NCBI GenBank assembly: GCA_025964455.1
Contig: JAOPYU010000249.1
Coordinates: 1-7,886 of the forward strand
From: Thermoleophilia bacterium
GTDB lineage: Bacteria > Actinomycetota > Thermoleophilia > Gaiellales > SKUG01
Length of the DNA stretch: 7,886 bases
Reading direction: 5' to 3'
Made by a program: the position numbers and the translations under genes. The first letter of the stretch is position 1, and every line of letters begins with the position of its first letter. Below the pieces are notes generated by a model. That model saw only the letters and a program-made list of their open reading frames with translations. It searched no databases and was not told the origin of the DNA. This document shows, piece by piece, positions 1 through 6,389 of this stretch.

Positions 1-657
1 GCCAGCCCGATCGAGCTCCCGCTCGCCGAGGCCACCCCGGCAGCAGCCGCCTCGCTGCCGCACCGCGTGCCGCGACGCGTCAGCCGCGCCTGGTCGCGGC
101 GCCTGGTCCCGGCGCTCGCCTTCGTGGTGCTCGCCACGCTCGCGGGCACGAGCGTCCTGCTCGACGACGACTCCGCGGCGCCCCGACCGCAGTCGAGCGG
201 CAGCGCCACGGCCGGCGACAGCGCCGTTCCGAATGCCACGAGCGGCGCGGGATCCGACGAGGTCGCATCCGGAGGGGCAGCGGCACCCGTCGAAGGAGAG
301 GTGAGCGCCCCGGACGCCAACACCGACGTCACGGCCGCGGCCGGTGGCGCGATCGCCGAGGCAGCCCGCGATGCGAGCGCTGGCACCAGCACCGGCGCCG
401 GCCCCGCCGCAGCCACCGGCGATCCGGCATCGGGCTCCTCTGCCAAGTCGGCGACCGTCCCCGATCCGGCCCTGCAAGGGGCCGAGGGTGACGGCACCGC
501 CACCCCGCCTGCCGGCTACGACGACCTGATCGAGCCCGGGGACACCTCGATCTGCGTCATCGCCTTCGACGACGCCATCCTGCCCAACCTGCCTGGCGGC
601 CGCATCGCGATGCTCGTGCGCCCGGGCCCGTTCGGGCTCGTCCTGGTCTGCGGCTGA
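1..657 (+). CDS. Partial single-pass membrane protein with long Ala/Ser/Pro-rich stalk (5' end outside window)
   Basis: The reading frame is open from the first base of the window to the TGA at 655-657, so 218 residues are visible and the true start is probably upstream. A GTG at 67 is the only internal start usually proposed, but no ribosome binding site precedes it. An Arg-rich stretch (about residues 23-35) is followed by one hydrophobic segment (about 36-53), then an acidic patch (DDD). Next comes a linker of roughly 110 residues dominated by Ala, Gly, Ser, Thr and Pro, then a C-terminal module of about 45 residues with two Cys, one in the SICVIAF segment and one next to the last residue. 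Positive charge before the segment predicts an intracellular N-terminus and an exported stalk. This layout would suit an anti-sigma factor or a surface-anchored protein, but no diagnostic motif is visible and the function is unknown. It converges on the importer operon with a 20-base gap. Confidence 0.7.
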   Translation, partial: ASPIELPLAEATPAAAASLPHRVPRRVSRAWSRRLVPALAFVVLATLAGTSVLLDDDSAAPRPQSSGSATAGDSAVPNATSGAGSDEVASGGAAAPVEGEVSAPDANTDVTAAAGGAIAEAARDASAGTSTGAGPAAATGDPASGSSAKSATVPDPALQGAEGDGTATPPAGYDDLIEPGDTSICVIAFDDAILPNLPGGRIAMLVRPGPFGLVLVCG

Positions 658-684
658 CCTCCCGGCCGACCGACCCGTCAGGCC
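652..684. terminator. Weak inverted repeat spanning the two convergent stop codons
   Basis: GGCTGAC (652-658) can pair with GTCAGGCC (677-684) if one G is bulged, giving a 7-bp stem with an 18-base GC-rich loop. The arms contain the TGA stops of the two convergent genes. There is no T-tract on either side, so it is at best a weak or factor-assisted bidirectional terminator. It may also be a chance pairing in GC-rich DNA. Confidence 0.22.
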
Positions 685-1628
685 GCGCGCAGCTTCGGAT
701 CGAGCATCGCCTGCACGAGGTCGACGGCGGTGTTGGCGATGATCACGAATGTCGCGGCGATCAGGCCGCCCACGAACAGCATCGCGAAGTCGGTCGTCTG
801 CATCGCCTGCATCACGAATCCACCCAGGCCCGGCAGGCCGAAGATCGATTCGGTGAAGATCGCGCCGCCGAGCAGGCCCGCGAAGTCCATGCCGAACATG
901 ACGACGATCGGGATCATCGCCGTCCGCATGACGTGCTGGAAGAACACGCGGCGCGGCGGCAGGCCCTTCGCCTCGGCCGTCTTGACGTACTCCTCGCGCA
1001 GCTTCTGGCGCACCGTCGTGCGCGTCATGCGCGTGTAGACGCCCGCGCTCACGATCGCCAGCGTCATGGCCGGCAGGATCATGTGGTGCAGCCACGAGAA
1101 CAGGCCGCTGTCACCCACCGACGCGTAGCCGCCGGGCGGGAAGAACGGCATGTCAGCCGTGAACCACTTGAGCAGCAGCAGGCTCAGCCACGCCGTCGGG
1201 AAGCTGATGCCGATCAGCGAGATGATCATGAGCGAGCGGTCGAGCCGAGAGCCCGCCGCGAGCGCGCCCTTCGCGCCCGCCGTGATGCCTGCGAGCAGCC
1301 AGATGATCGCCGCGAGCACCGCCAGGCCGAACGTCACCGGCACTGCCTTGAGCGCGTCGGGCACGATGTTGACGTTGCCCTGCGACGGCGACTCGAAGTT
1401 GCCGGTCACCGTCTTCTTCATGAAGCAGCGGTAGGCCGCGATCGTGCCCTGGTCGAAGCAGAAGCGCTGCTCGACGGACTTGATCGACGCCTCGGTCGGC
1501 GTCTTGCCGGCGAAACGCACCGCCGGGTTGCCGGGCGGCAGCACCACGAGCACCCAGAACAGGATGATCGAGACGAGCGTGAGCTTGACGATGCCGTCGA
1601 GCGTGCGGACGAGCAGGAAGCCAGCCAT
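678..1628 (-). CDS. ABC importer permease, DppB/OppB type (peptide/nickel family)
   Basis: One of two membrane subunits of a peptide/opine/nickel-type ABC importer; it forms half of the channel in the cytoplasmic membrane. The protein has 316 residues, typical for the family. It has an N-terminal transmembrane helix (about 13-31) followed by the characteristic PPGNPA segment, an extracytoplasmic region to about residue 95, then further helices. The HHMILPAMTL stretch (181-190) and the EAA loop (about 213-240, EYVKTAEAKGL), which contacts the ATPase, are both diagnostic of DppB/OppB. I chose the ATG at 1628 because GAAGGGA lies about 11 bases upstream and the start sits one base after the preceding gene's TGA (TGACATG). 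A TTG at 1664 would add 12 residues and overlap that gene. Cys57 and Cys68 fall in the predicted extracytoplasmic loop and could form a disulfide. It is the last gene of its operon. The substrate is not deducible. Confidence 0.93.
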   Translation of the reverse strand: MAGFLLVRTLDGIVKLTLVSIILFWVLVVLPPGNPAVRFAGKTPTEASIKSVEQRFCFDQGTIAAYRCFMKKTVTGNFESPSQGNVNIVPDALKAVPVTFGLAVLAAIIWLLAGITAGAKGALAAGSRLDRSLMIISLIGISFPTAWLSLLLLKWFTADMPFFPPGGYASVGDSGLFSWLHHMILPAMTLAIVSAGVYTRMTRTTVRQKLREEYVKTAEAKGLPPRRVFFQHVMRTAMIPIVVMFGMDFAGLLGGAIFTESIFGLPGLGGFVMQAMQTTDFAMLFVGGLIAATFVIIANTAVDLVQAMLDPKLRAA

Positions 1629-1629
1629 G

Positions 1630-2703
1630 TCAGCGCGTTCCCTTCGGGTCGAACGCCTCTTCAAGCGCTTCGCCGACGAGGTTGGCGCACAACACGGTGA
1701 GCATCACGAAGAGCCCGCCCGCACCCGCGACCCACCAGGCCGTGGAGTAGAACGCGCGTCCGTCGGCGATCAGGTTGCCCCAGCTCGGCGTCGGCGGCGT
1801 GACACCGACGCCCAGGAAGGAGAGCCCGGCCTCGCCGAGGATCATCGCCGCGAGCAGGATGCCGAAGTACGTGATGATGGTCGGCACCAGGTGCGGCAGC
1901 AGGTGCACGAACATGATCCGGTTGTCACCCGCGCCCAGCGCCCGCGCCGCCTCGACGTACTCCTTGGAGCCGAGCTCCTTGGAGTTGGCGCGCATGATGC
2001 GCGAGAACCCGAAGCTGCTCAGCACGCCGAGCAGCAGCGTCGGCACCCAGATCGAGCTGGCGCTGATCGGTCCGATCTTGCCGCTCGTGGCGATCGCCGC
2101 ACTCAGCGCGATCGCGAACAGCATGAAGGGGAAGGCGATCATCACGTCGACGATGTAGGTCAGCACCTTGTCGATGCGTCCGCCGTAGAAGCCGCCGACC
2201 AGGCCCATCAGCGTACCCAGCCCGATGCAGATCGCCGTCGCGCCCATCCCGACCCGCAGCGAGATGCTGCCGCCCGACAGCGCACGCACGAACACGTCAC
2301 GCCCGAGGCCGTCCGCACCGAACGTGTACTCCTTGCGCAGCCCGGGACCGACCGCCGGCATGCCGCGCAGGTCGACGACCTCGGTCTTCTTCCCGTTGAG
2401 CTGGATCGAGCCCGCGAGGTTCTGCTCCGTCGCTCCGCGCCCTGCCCAGTGCGTCGCGAACCACGGCGACGCGATGCTGAGCGAGCAGATGAGCAGGAAG
2501 CCCGCGAGCGCGATCATGCCCACCTTGTTCTCGCGGAAGCGGCGGACCGCCAGCTCCATCGGGCTCTCGCTCGACGCAGTGACAACTTCGTCGGCGCGCG
2601 CGCCGCCCGGGCGCACCAGCGCGCCCTGCGCCTGACCGAACCCGGTCGGCAGCTGCGTGGTGCGCTGGCCGCGTCCCGGCTGTGACATCCCGGCTGCGGT
2701 CAT
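1630..2703 (-). CDS. ABC importer permease, DppC/OppC type (peptide/nickel family)
   Basis: The second channel-forming subunit of the importer, 357 residues. A polar, Gly/Arg-rich N-terminal extension of about 50 residues precedes the OppC-type N-terminal signature RRFRENKVG (54-62), which leads into the first transmembrane helix. A large extracytoplasmic loop contains GADGLGRDVF, the usual segment before the core permease domain. The EAA cytoplasmic loop begins near residue 248 (EYVEAARALGAG) and is followed by GEAGLSFLGVG and PSWGNLI, all typical of DppC. The ATG at 2703 overlaps the binding-protein stop as ATGA and has GAGGAGGG about 10 bases upstream inside that gene, so its translation is probably coupled to it. 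A second ATG at 2688 is possible but has a poorer site. In classical dpp/opp operons the B-type permease gene comes first; here the order is reversed. The N-terminal extension is longer than in most family members and has no recognisable motif. Confidence 0.93.
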   Translation of the reverse strand: MTAAGMSQPGRGQRTTQLPTGFGQAQGALVRPGGARADEVVTASSESPMELAVRRFRENKVGMIALAGFLLICSLSIASPWFATHWAGRGATEQNLAGSIQLNGKKTEVVDLRGMPAVGPGLRKEYTFGADGLGRDVFVRALSGGSISLRVGMGATAICIGLGTLMGLVGGFYGGRIDKVLTYIVDVMIAFPFMLFAIALSAAIATSGKIGPISASSIWVPTLLLGVLSSFGFSRIMRANSKELGSKEYVEAARALGAGDNRIMFVHLLPHLVPTIITYFGILLAAMILGEAGLSFLGVGVTPPTPSWGNLIADGRAFYSTAWWVAGAGGLFVMLTVLCANLVGEALEEAFDPKGTR

Positions 2704-4409
2704 GCTGCGTCACCCTCCTCGGCCTCGGCGCCACCCTTGGTCGGATCCCCGACCTCGTTGCCGTGTTCCTTGCCGTTGTTGGTGCCGGAGCCATCGACGG
2801 TGGCCTGCGAGAAGAGGAAGTCGAACACGGGGTGGAACACGTAGTCGCCGACGCGCTTGCCCATCAGGTTGCGCTGCACCCCGTGTGCGAGCGGGGCCCA
2901 TGCACCGTCTTCGACGATCTGTCGATCCAGCTCGCCCCACGCCTTGGCGCGTGCGTCCAGGTCGAGGATCGCGTTGGTCGCCGCGATCTCCTTGTCCTTG
3001 CCGTGGTAGAAGGCGAGGTTGTTGGAGTGGTTCGGGTCGATGTGCGCGCCGTTCAGGTTGACGTCGATGAAGTTGGAGCCCTCGGGGAAGTCCGCGCCCC
3101 AGCTCGCGAAGCCGATCTGCGTCTTGTTCCGCGCGGCGCCCACGACCTGGTAGTAGGCGGCGAAGTCGATGCAGCGCGTGCGCGCCTTGAAGCCGAGCAG
3201 TCGCAGCTGCTCCTGCAGGTACTGCGCGCTGTCGGGGTTCGGCGGCGTCGTCATGCACCAGATGGTGATCTCGCCCGGCGTCACGCCGCTCTCCTTGATG
3301 AGCTGCTTCGCCTTCTTGAGGTCCTGCTTCGGGTACGGCTCGTAGCCGGTGTAGCCGGGGGTGGTCGGCGGCAGGATCGTGGAGGACGGCGTGCCGGAGC
3401 CACCGCCGAGCTTGACCATCGCGCGGCGGTTGATCGCCCAGTTGACAGCCTGGCGCACCTTGACGTTGTCGAATGGCGGCACCTCGGTGTTCATCCAGAT
3501 GTAGCTCGTGCGCGAGAGCTCGTGCTCGTGCATGTACGGCTTCCACTCCTTGCTCGAGAGCAGGAACGGCAGCTTGGAGCGCGGGATCGCCGAGAGCGAG
3601 GCGTCGGCCTTGCCCTGGGTGATGAGCGTGATCGCGTTCTCGTCGCTCACCTTGAGCTTGACCTCGATCTTGTCCGGCTTTCCGGCCGGCGTGGCGTCGG
3701 GGTTCCACTCCTTGAAGGCGGGATTGCGCTCCATGACCACGCCCGAGCTCGGGTCGTACGAGGCGAAGCGGTACGGGCCGGTAGCGGAGGAGAAGCGCTT
3801 GCGCGAGAGGTCCTCGGCAGGCAGGCCCTTCGGCACGGCGTAGGAGAATGGCAGCGCCAGGACGTAGAGGAAGGTGGCGTCCGGTCGCGTCAGGTTGAAG
3901 GTGATGGTGCGCGCCGCGTCGTCGGCGACGATGCCCGAGACGGTACCCTTCTTGGATTCGAGCACGGTGTCGAAGCCCTCGACGACCGAGTAGAAGAAGG
4001 CGCCCTGCGACGGGATCTTGGCGTTGCGGTCGAACGTGTACTTGATGTCCGACGGCAGCACTTCGCGGTTGGCGGGCGGGCCGAACTTGACGCCCTTGCG
4101 AACCGTGAAGGTGAGGGTCGTGCCGCCGTTGCTGATGACCGGCATCGCCTCGGCGAGGTCGGGCACGAGCTCCGCGCCCTCAGGCCCGGTCTTCTTGCGG
4201 TAGGTGAGCAGCCCGTTGTAGACGTTCACCTGCATCTGCCACGAGAGGCTCTGGTACGAGACGCCGGGATCGATCGAGTCCGGGCCGGCGAGCGACACGA
4301 TGCGCAGCGTGTTGGCATCACCCTTGTGTTCCGGGGCCGGACCGAACGCCAGCAGGATCGCCGCAAGCGCGACGATGCCGACCGTTGTGATGAGCTTGCC
4401 GTTTCGCAT
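2700..4409 (-). CDS. Peptide/nickel-type ABC importer substrate-binding protein (SBP family 5)
   Basis: Extracytoplasmic receptor that should capture an oligopeptide or similar solute and deliver it to the two downstream permeases. The 569 residues start with a short basic stretch and a hydrophobic segment (about 7-23). The family-5 fold follows: DSIDPGVSYQS near the N-terminus, TFTVRKGVKF, the hallmark TGPYRF (210-215), and VRQAVNWAINR (318-328) leading to a YPKQDLKKAKQLI segment. Only two Cys are present, 385 and 413, and could form a disulfide. There is no lipobox Cys after the hydrophobic segment (LLAFGPAP), which is unusual for an actinobacterial binding protein; it may be secreted or held by an uncleaved N-terminal helix. 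The last 36 residues are Gly/Glu/Asn-rich and look disordered. GGGGAC directly before the ATG is a close, weak ribosome site. It is first in the operon and its 3' end overlaps the next gene. The ligand cannot be inferred. Confidence 0.92.
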   Translation of the reverse strand: MRNGKLITTVGIVALAAILLAFGPAPEHKGDANTLRIVSLAGPDSIDPGVSYQSLSWQMQVNVYNGLLTYRKKTGPEGAELVPDLAEAMPVISNGGTTLTFTVRKGVKFGPPANREVLPSDIKYTFDRNAKIPSQGAFFYSVVEGFDTVLESKKGTVSGIVADDAARTITFNLTRPDATFLYVLALPFSYAVPKGLPAEDLSRKRFSSATGPYRFASYDPSSGVVMERNPAFKEWNPDATPAGKPDKIEVKLKVSDENAITLITQGKADASLSAIPRSKLPFLLSSKEWKPYMHEHELSRTSYIWMNTEVPPFDNVKVRQAVNWAINRRAMVKLGGGSGTPSSTILPPTTPGYTGYEPYPKQDLKKAKQLIKESGVTPGEITIWCMTTPPNPDSAQYLQEQLRLLGFKARTRCIDFAAYYQVVGAARNKTQIGFASWGADFPEGSNFIDVNLNGAHIDPNHSNNLAFYHGKDKEIAATNAILDLDARAKAWGELDRQIVEDGAWAPLAHGVQRNLMGKRVGDYVFHPVFDFLFSQATVDGSGTNNGKEHGNEVGDPTKGGAEAEEGDAA

Positions 4410-4569
4410 GTCCCCGAGAACGCTCCGTCCATCGGCACCAGCTCTCCCCGAGCCAGCGCCTCCCTACCGATCTGTCGAGATTTGCGCAGGTGCTGTTGCG
4501 CCAGCGGGCCGGGCAAGGTCGGGCGATGCCGAAATTCAAGGGCTGGAGGCGGTCCGCCGATGGTCGGCC
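4410..4569. promoter_or_regulatory. Divergent intergenic region between importer operon and membrane-protein gene
   Basis: This 160-base gap separates two divergent start codons and so must hold the promoter of the importer operon and probably that of the plus-strand membrane-protein gene. I searched both strands and saw no convincing -35/-10 pair. A GGAGG at 4545-4549 lies 20 bases before the ATG at 4570, too far to act as a normal ribosome site for it. A short perfect palindrome, GGCGG-T-CCGCC, occupies 4548-4558 and could be an operator or chance. The regulatory role is inferred from gene layout only. Confidence 0.4.
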
Positions 4570-5841
4570 ATGTTGTCTTCGGTGTTCTCCACGACCATGG
4601 CCACGATGCGCGCGCGCTGGCTGCCGATCCTCGGTGCGACCTTCGCGTCGATGCTGCTCGTGATGATCGTTGGCGCGGTGCTGCTCCTGCCCGCCTACAA
4701 GGACATCGCCGGCCTGAGCGCCGGCGCCGTGCAGCAGGCCGGCACCCAGGTTCCCGCCCAGCCCGTGGTCATCGGCGATTCGATCACGAGCGGAACGCCG
4801 GTCGAGATTCCCGCGGGCCAGGATCCCTTCGGCAATGTGGGCGCCGCGAGCGGCGCAGCGGCGTCGCCGGAGGCACCGGGCATCGGCCTGATCCTCAAGC
4901 TGGTCGTGGCCATGGTGCTCATCTACCTGCTGGCGATCGCCGCATCCTCGAGCGGCGTGTTCGCCGCCGCCGGGCTCGGGGTCAAGGAATCGATCATCGA
5001 GGGCGCGCGCACGACGCCGCACGCGGTGGTGCAGACGCTCAAGATCGCGTGGCCGGCGATGGCCGCCTATGGCGCTGGCATCGCGGCGCTGCTGCTGGTC
5101 CCGGGCGCCGGCAAGCTGCTCGCCATCCCGCTGTACCTGGCCGGCATGGTGCTCGGCCTGCGCGTGCTCGGCACGACCATGCTCGCTGTCGGCTCGATCG
5201 CGCACGGGCACGTGAGCTACGACCCGTCCGCCGCGCGCGAGGCGGCCGAGGGCCGGCGCTGGAACGCGACGGGCGTCGCGCTCGTCGGCGTGATCGTCTC
5301 GGGCATCGTCAACATCATCCCGTTCGCCGGCACCATCTTCATGTCCGCGTACCTGAGCGCGATGTGGGAGGAGTACGGCGACGGCACACCGCCGCGCACC
5401 GCCGACGCGCTGACGCCGGACGCTGGGTCGACCGGCGCAGGCGCCCAGTACGCACCTGCGGCCGGCGTGGCGGCACCGCACGTCGCGGTGGCGGCAGTCG
5501 CGGCAGCGCCGGCGGCGGCAGCACCGCAGCTGGTCGCGGGACCGACGTGGAACGGCGTTGCGACGCCGCAGCAGCCGTGCGGCGCGTGGGTGACGATCGC
5601 CGGACCCGCCAACGTGGGCCTGCAGGTGCAGTGGACGTCGGGCGAGGCGCCGGCCGTGATGGTCGCCGACCAGGCGGGCGTCTGGACGACCCCGGCAGCG
5701 CAGCCGACCACGCCGGGTGAAGCCGTGTGGCTCGAGCTCCCCGCGGGCAACTCGTGGGTGGCGCTCATGCCGCGTGGAGCCGAAGGCCAGCAGGTCTGGG
5801 CCGCGACGTGGCTGCCATCTGGCGTGGCTGCTGCGGCCTGA
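4570..5841 (+). CDS. Polytopic membrane protein with C-terminal Trp-rich domain, function unknown
   Basis: A 423-residue protein that I do not recognise. Hydrophobic segments lie at about 18-41, 105-130, 160-178, 184-208 and 235-262, suggesting about five membrane passes. A 60-residue polar loop (44-104) separates the first two. Arg/Lys residues cluster before the first segment and in the loops at 137-158 and 209-234, placing these inside and the C-terminus outside if the five-pass count is right. An Ala-rich linker (about 285-321) leads to a Trp-rich domain at 322-416 that aligns without gaps to the next gene's product. The ATG at 4570 is the first in-frame ATG after the divergent promoter region but lacks a well-spaced ribosome site; the ATG at 4597 is an alternative with no better site. 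It is divergent from the importer operon. The membrane part loosely recalls YciC-like or phosphodiesterase-associated membrane domains, but this is only an impression. Confidence 0.85.
   Translation: MLSSVFSTTMATMRARWLPILGATFASMLLVMIVGAVLLLPAYKDIAGLSAGAVQQAGTQVPAQPVVIGDSITSGTPVEIPAGQDPFGNVGAASGAAASPEAPGIGLILKLVVAMVLIYLLAIAASSSGVFAAAGLGVKESIIEGARTTPHAVVQTLKIAWPAMAAYGAGIAALLLVPGAGKLLAIPLYLAGMVLGLRVLGTTMLAVGSIAHGHVSYDPSAAREAAEGRRWNATGVALVGVIVSGIVNIIPFAGTIFMSAYLSAMWEEYGDGTPPRTADALTPDAGSTGAGAQYAPAAGVAAPHVAVAAVAAAPAAAAPQLVAGPTWNGVATPQQPCGAWVTIAGPANVGLQVQWTSGEAPAVMVADQAGVWTTPAAQPTTPGEAVWLELPAGNSWVALMPRGAEGQQVWAATWLPSGVAAAA
5533..5817 (+). other. Trp-rich 95-residue domain, copy 1 (C-terminus of the membrane protein)
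   Basis: Residues 322-416 of the membrane protein, from VAGP to TWLP. It aligns gaplessly with residues 20-114 of the downstream 122-residue protein: 39 of 95 positions are identical by hand count. Six Trp at domain positions 19, 34, 51, 66, 75 and 93 are shared. Conserved landmarks are VAGP, TPQ.P.GAW, D.AG.W, TP..QP and ATWLP. The alternating hydrophobic residues between Trp positions suggest a small beta-sandwich fold, which is inference. I cannot name the family. Confidence 0.85.
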
Positions 5842-5863
5842 TCCGACCGGGGCGGTCGCGGAT
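5841..5863 (+). terminator. Hairpin beginning at the stop codon of the membrane-protein gene
   Basis: ATCCGACC (5841-5848) pairs with GGTCGCGGAT (5854-5863) around a GGGGC loop, with a two-base bulge in the right arm. It begins at the last base of the TGA. Only TT follows, so it would be a weak intrinsic terminator at best and may instead be a 3'-end stabilising hairpin. Confidence 0.3.
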
Positions 5864-5865
5864 TG

Positions 5866-5881
5866 GTGAGCAAACGCTCAC
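5866..5881. promoter_or_regulatory. Perfect inverted repeat GTGAGC-AAAC-GCTCAC
   Basis: A perfect 6-bp dyad with a 4-base AT-rich centre sits just after the hairpin at the end of the membrane-protein gene. No T-run follows, which argues against a terminator. The size and symmetry fit a dimeric repressor operator, but no promoter hexamers can be placed next to it. The role is unproven. Confidence 0.3.
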
Positions 5882-5940
5882 GAAACTGCGGGAAGCTCGC
5901 GTCGATCCCGATGTTCGGCGAAAGTCCGCCGCTGATGTGC

Positions 5941-5958
5941 CGTCATCTCTCAATGACG
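5941..5958 (+). promoter_or_regulatory. Inverted repeat CGTCAT-N6-ATGACG directly before a start codon
   Basis: A perfect 6-bp dyad with a CTCTCA spacer ends one base before the ATG at 5960, where the ribosome binding site should be; no Shine-Dalgarno sequence is present. As DNA it could be an operator. As RNA it would form a hairpin abutting the start codon and limit translation of the small Trp-domain gene. Both roles are inferences from position. Confidence 0.4.
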
Positions 5959-5959
5959 C

Positions 5960-6328
5960 ATGACCGCTGCTCCCCGACCGACCGCCGCCGTTCCACCCAT
6001 CCGTCGCCCGCGTACCGTCGCGGGTCCTGCGTACGTGGGCGACGTCACCCCGCAGGCGCCCTGGGGCGCATGGCTGGAGGCCCCGGCGGGCGGATCGATG
6101 GCCGTGCAGCTGGCGTGGGGCGATGGCCCGCAGCCGACCGTGCGCCTGTCGGATGCCGCTGGATCGTGGTGGACGCCGGACCAGCAGCCGGACGCTCCGT
6201 CGCACACCGCGTGGATCGAGCTGGCACCCGGTTGGACGTGGATCAGCGTGGAGTGCAGCTTCGTCGAGCGCCAGGCCGTGCGGGTCGCAACCTGGTTGCC
6301 CGTGCAGGACCAGCCGGTGGGGCACTGA
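5960..6328 (+). CDS. Small stand-alone Trp-rich domain protein, function unknown
   Basis: A 122-residue protein made of a Pro/Arg/Ala-rich N-terminus (1-19), the Trp-rich domain (20-114) and an eight-residue tail. The domain is a paralog of the C-terminus of the preceding membrane protein: 39 identities over 95 ungapped positions and the same six Trp. This conservation in a different reading frame confirms that the open frame is a real gene. ATG 5960 is the first possible start because an in-frame TGA lies at 5954-5956. No ribosome site is visible; an inverted repeat occupies that position. There is no signal peptide or membrane helix, so the product should be cytoplasmic unless exported by an atypical route. 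It contains one Cys (99) and eleven Trp by hand count, a high proportion for its size. It probably arose by duplication of the domain, or was the source of the fusion. Its role is unknown; ligand or partner binding is a guess. Confidence 0.82.
   Translation: MTAAPRPTAAVPPIRRPRTVAGPAYVGDVTPQAPWGAWLEAPAGGSMAVQLAWGDGPQPTVRLSDAAGSWWTPDQQPDAPSHTAWIELAPGWTWISVECSFVERQAVRVATWLPVQDQPVGH
6017..6301 (+). other. Trp-rich 95-residue domain, copy 2 (stand-alone protein)
   Basis: Residues 20-114 of the 122-residue protein, from VAGP to TWLP. It has the same length as copy 1 with no gap needed. The least conserved segment is domain positions 20-33, where only one residue matches. The most conserved are the first 19 residues, the D.AG.W...TP..QP core and the final ATWLP. 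The pattern suggests a conserved structural core with a variable face. Confidence 0.82.
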
Positions 6329-6374
6329 CGCAGACTCGGGTGCGACGCGCCTCGCGTGCACGCCCCCTGCTCCC

Positions 6375-6380
6375 TATGAT
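6375..6380 (+). promoter_or_regulatory. Putative -10 box (TATGAT) for the carboxylate-amine ligase gene, leaderless arrangement
   Basis: TATGAT differs from the bacterial consensus TATAAT at one base and ends nine bases before the ATG at 6390. Transcription starting the usual distance downstream would begin at or within a few bases of the start codon, giving a leaderless mRNA. This agrees with the absence of any Shine-Dalgarno sequence. The -35 region at 17-18 bases upstream (TCGCGT around 6352-6357) is poor. Confidence 0.45.
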
Positions 6381-6389
6381 CCCCGGACG

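Noticed and set aside
933..2685. Long plus-strand open frames antisense to the two permease genes (933-1700, 1444-2685)
   Set aside because: They are shadows of the permeases: Arg/Glu/His-rich, no motifs, no ribosome sites, while the minus-strand frames carry diagnostic permease motifs.
4526..4640. Alternative start ATG at 4526 (MPKFKGW) for the membrane-protein gene
   Set aside because: It looks like a natural start peptide but is in another frame, soon becomes Arg/Cys-rich nonsense and cannot join the membrane protein without a frameshift, for which there is no evidence.
2682..5720. Plus-strand open frame of 1012 codons across the importer binding-protein gene and into the membrane-protein gene
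   Set aside because: It is antisense to a clear family-5 binding protein, then out of frame with the membrane-protein gene. Its composition is Arg/Val/Asp/His/Ala-rich with no domain; GC-rich DNA has few stops.
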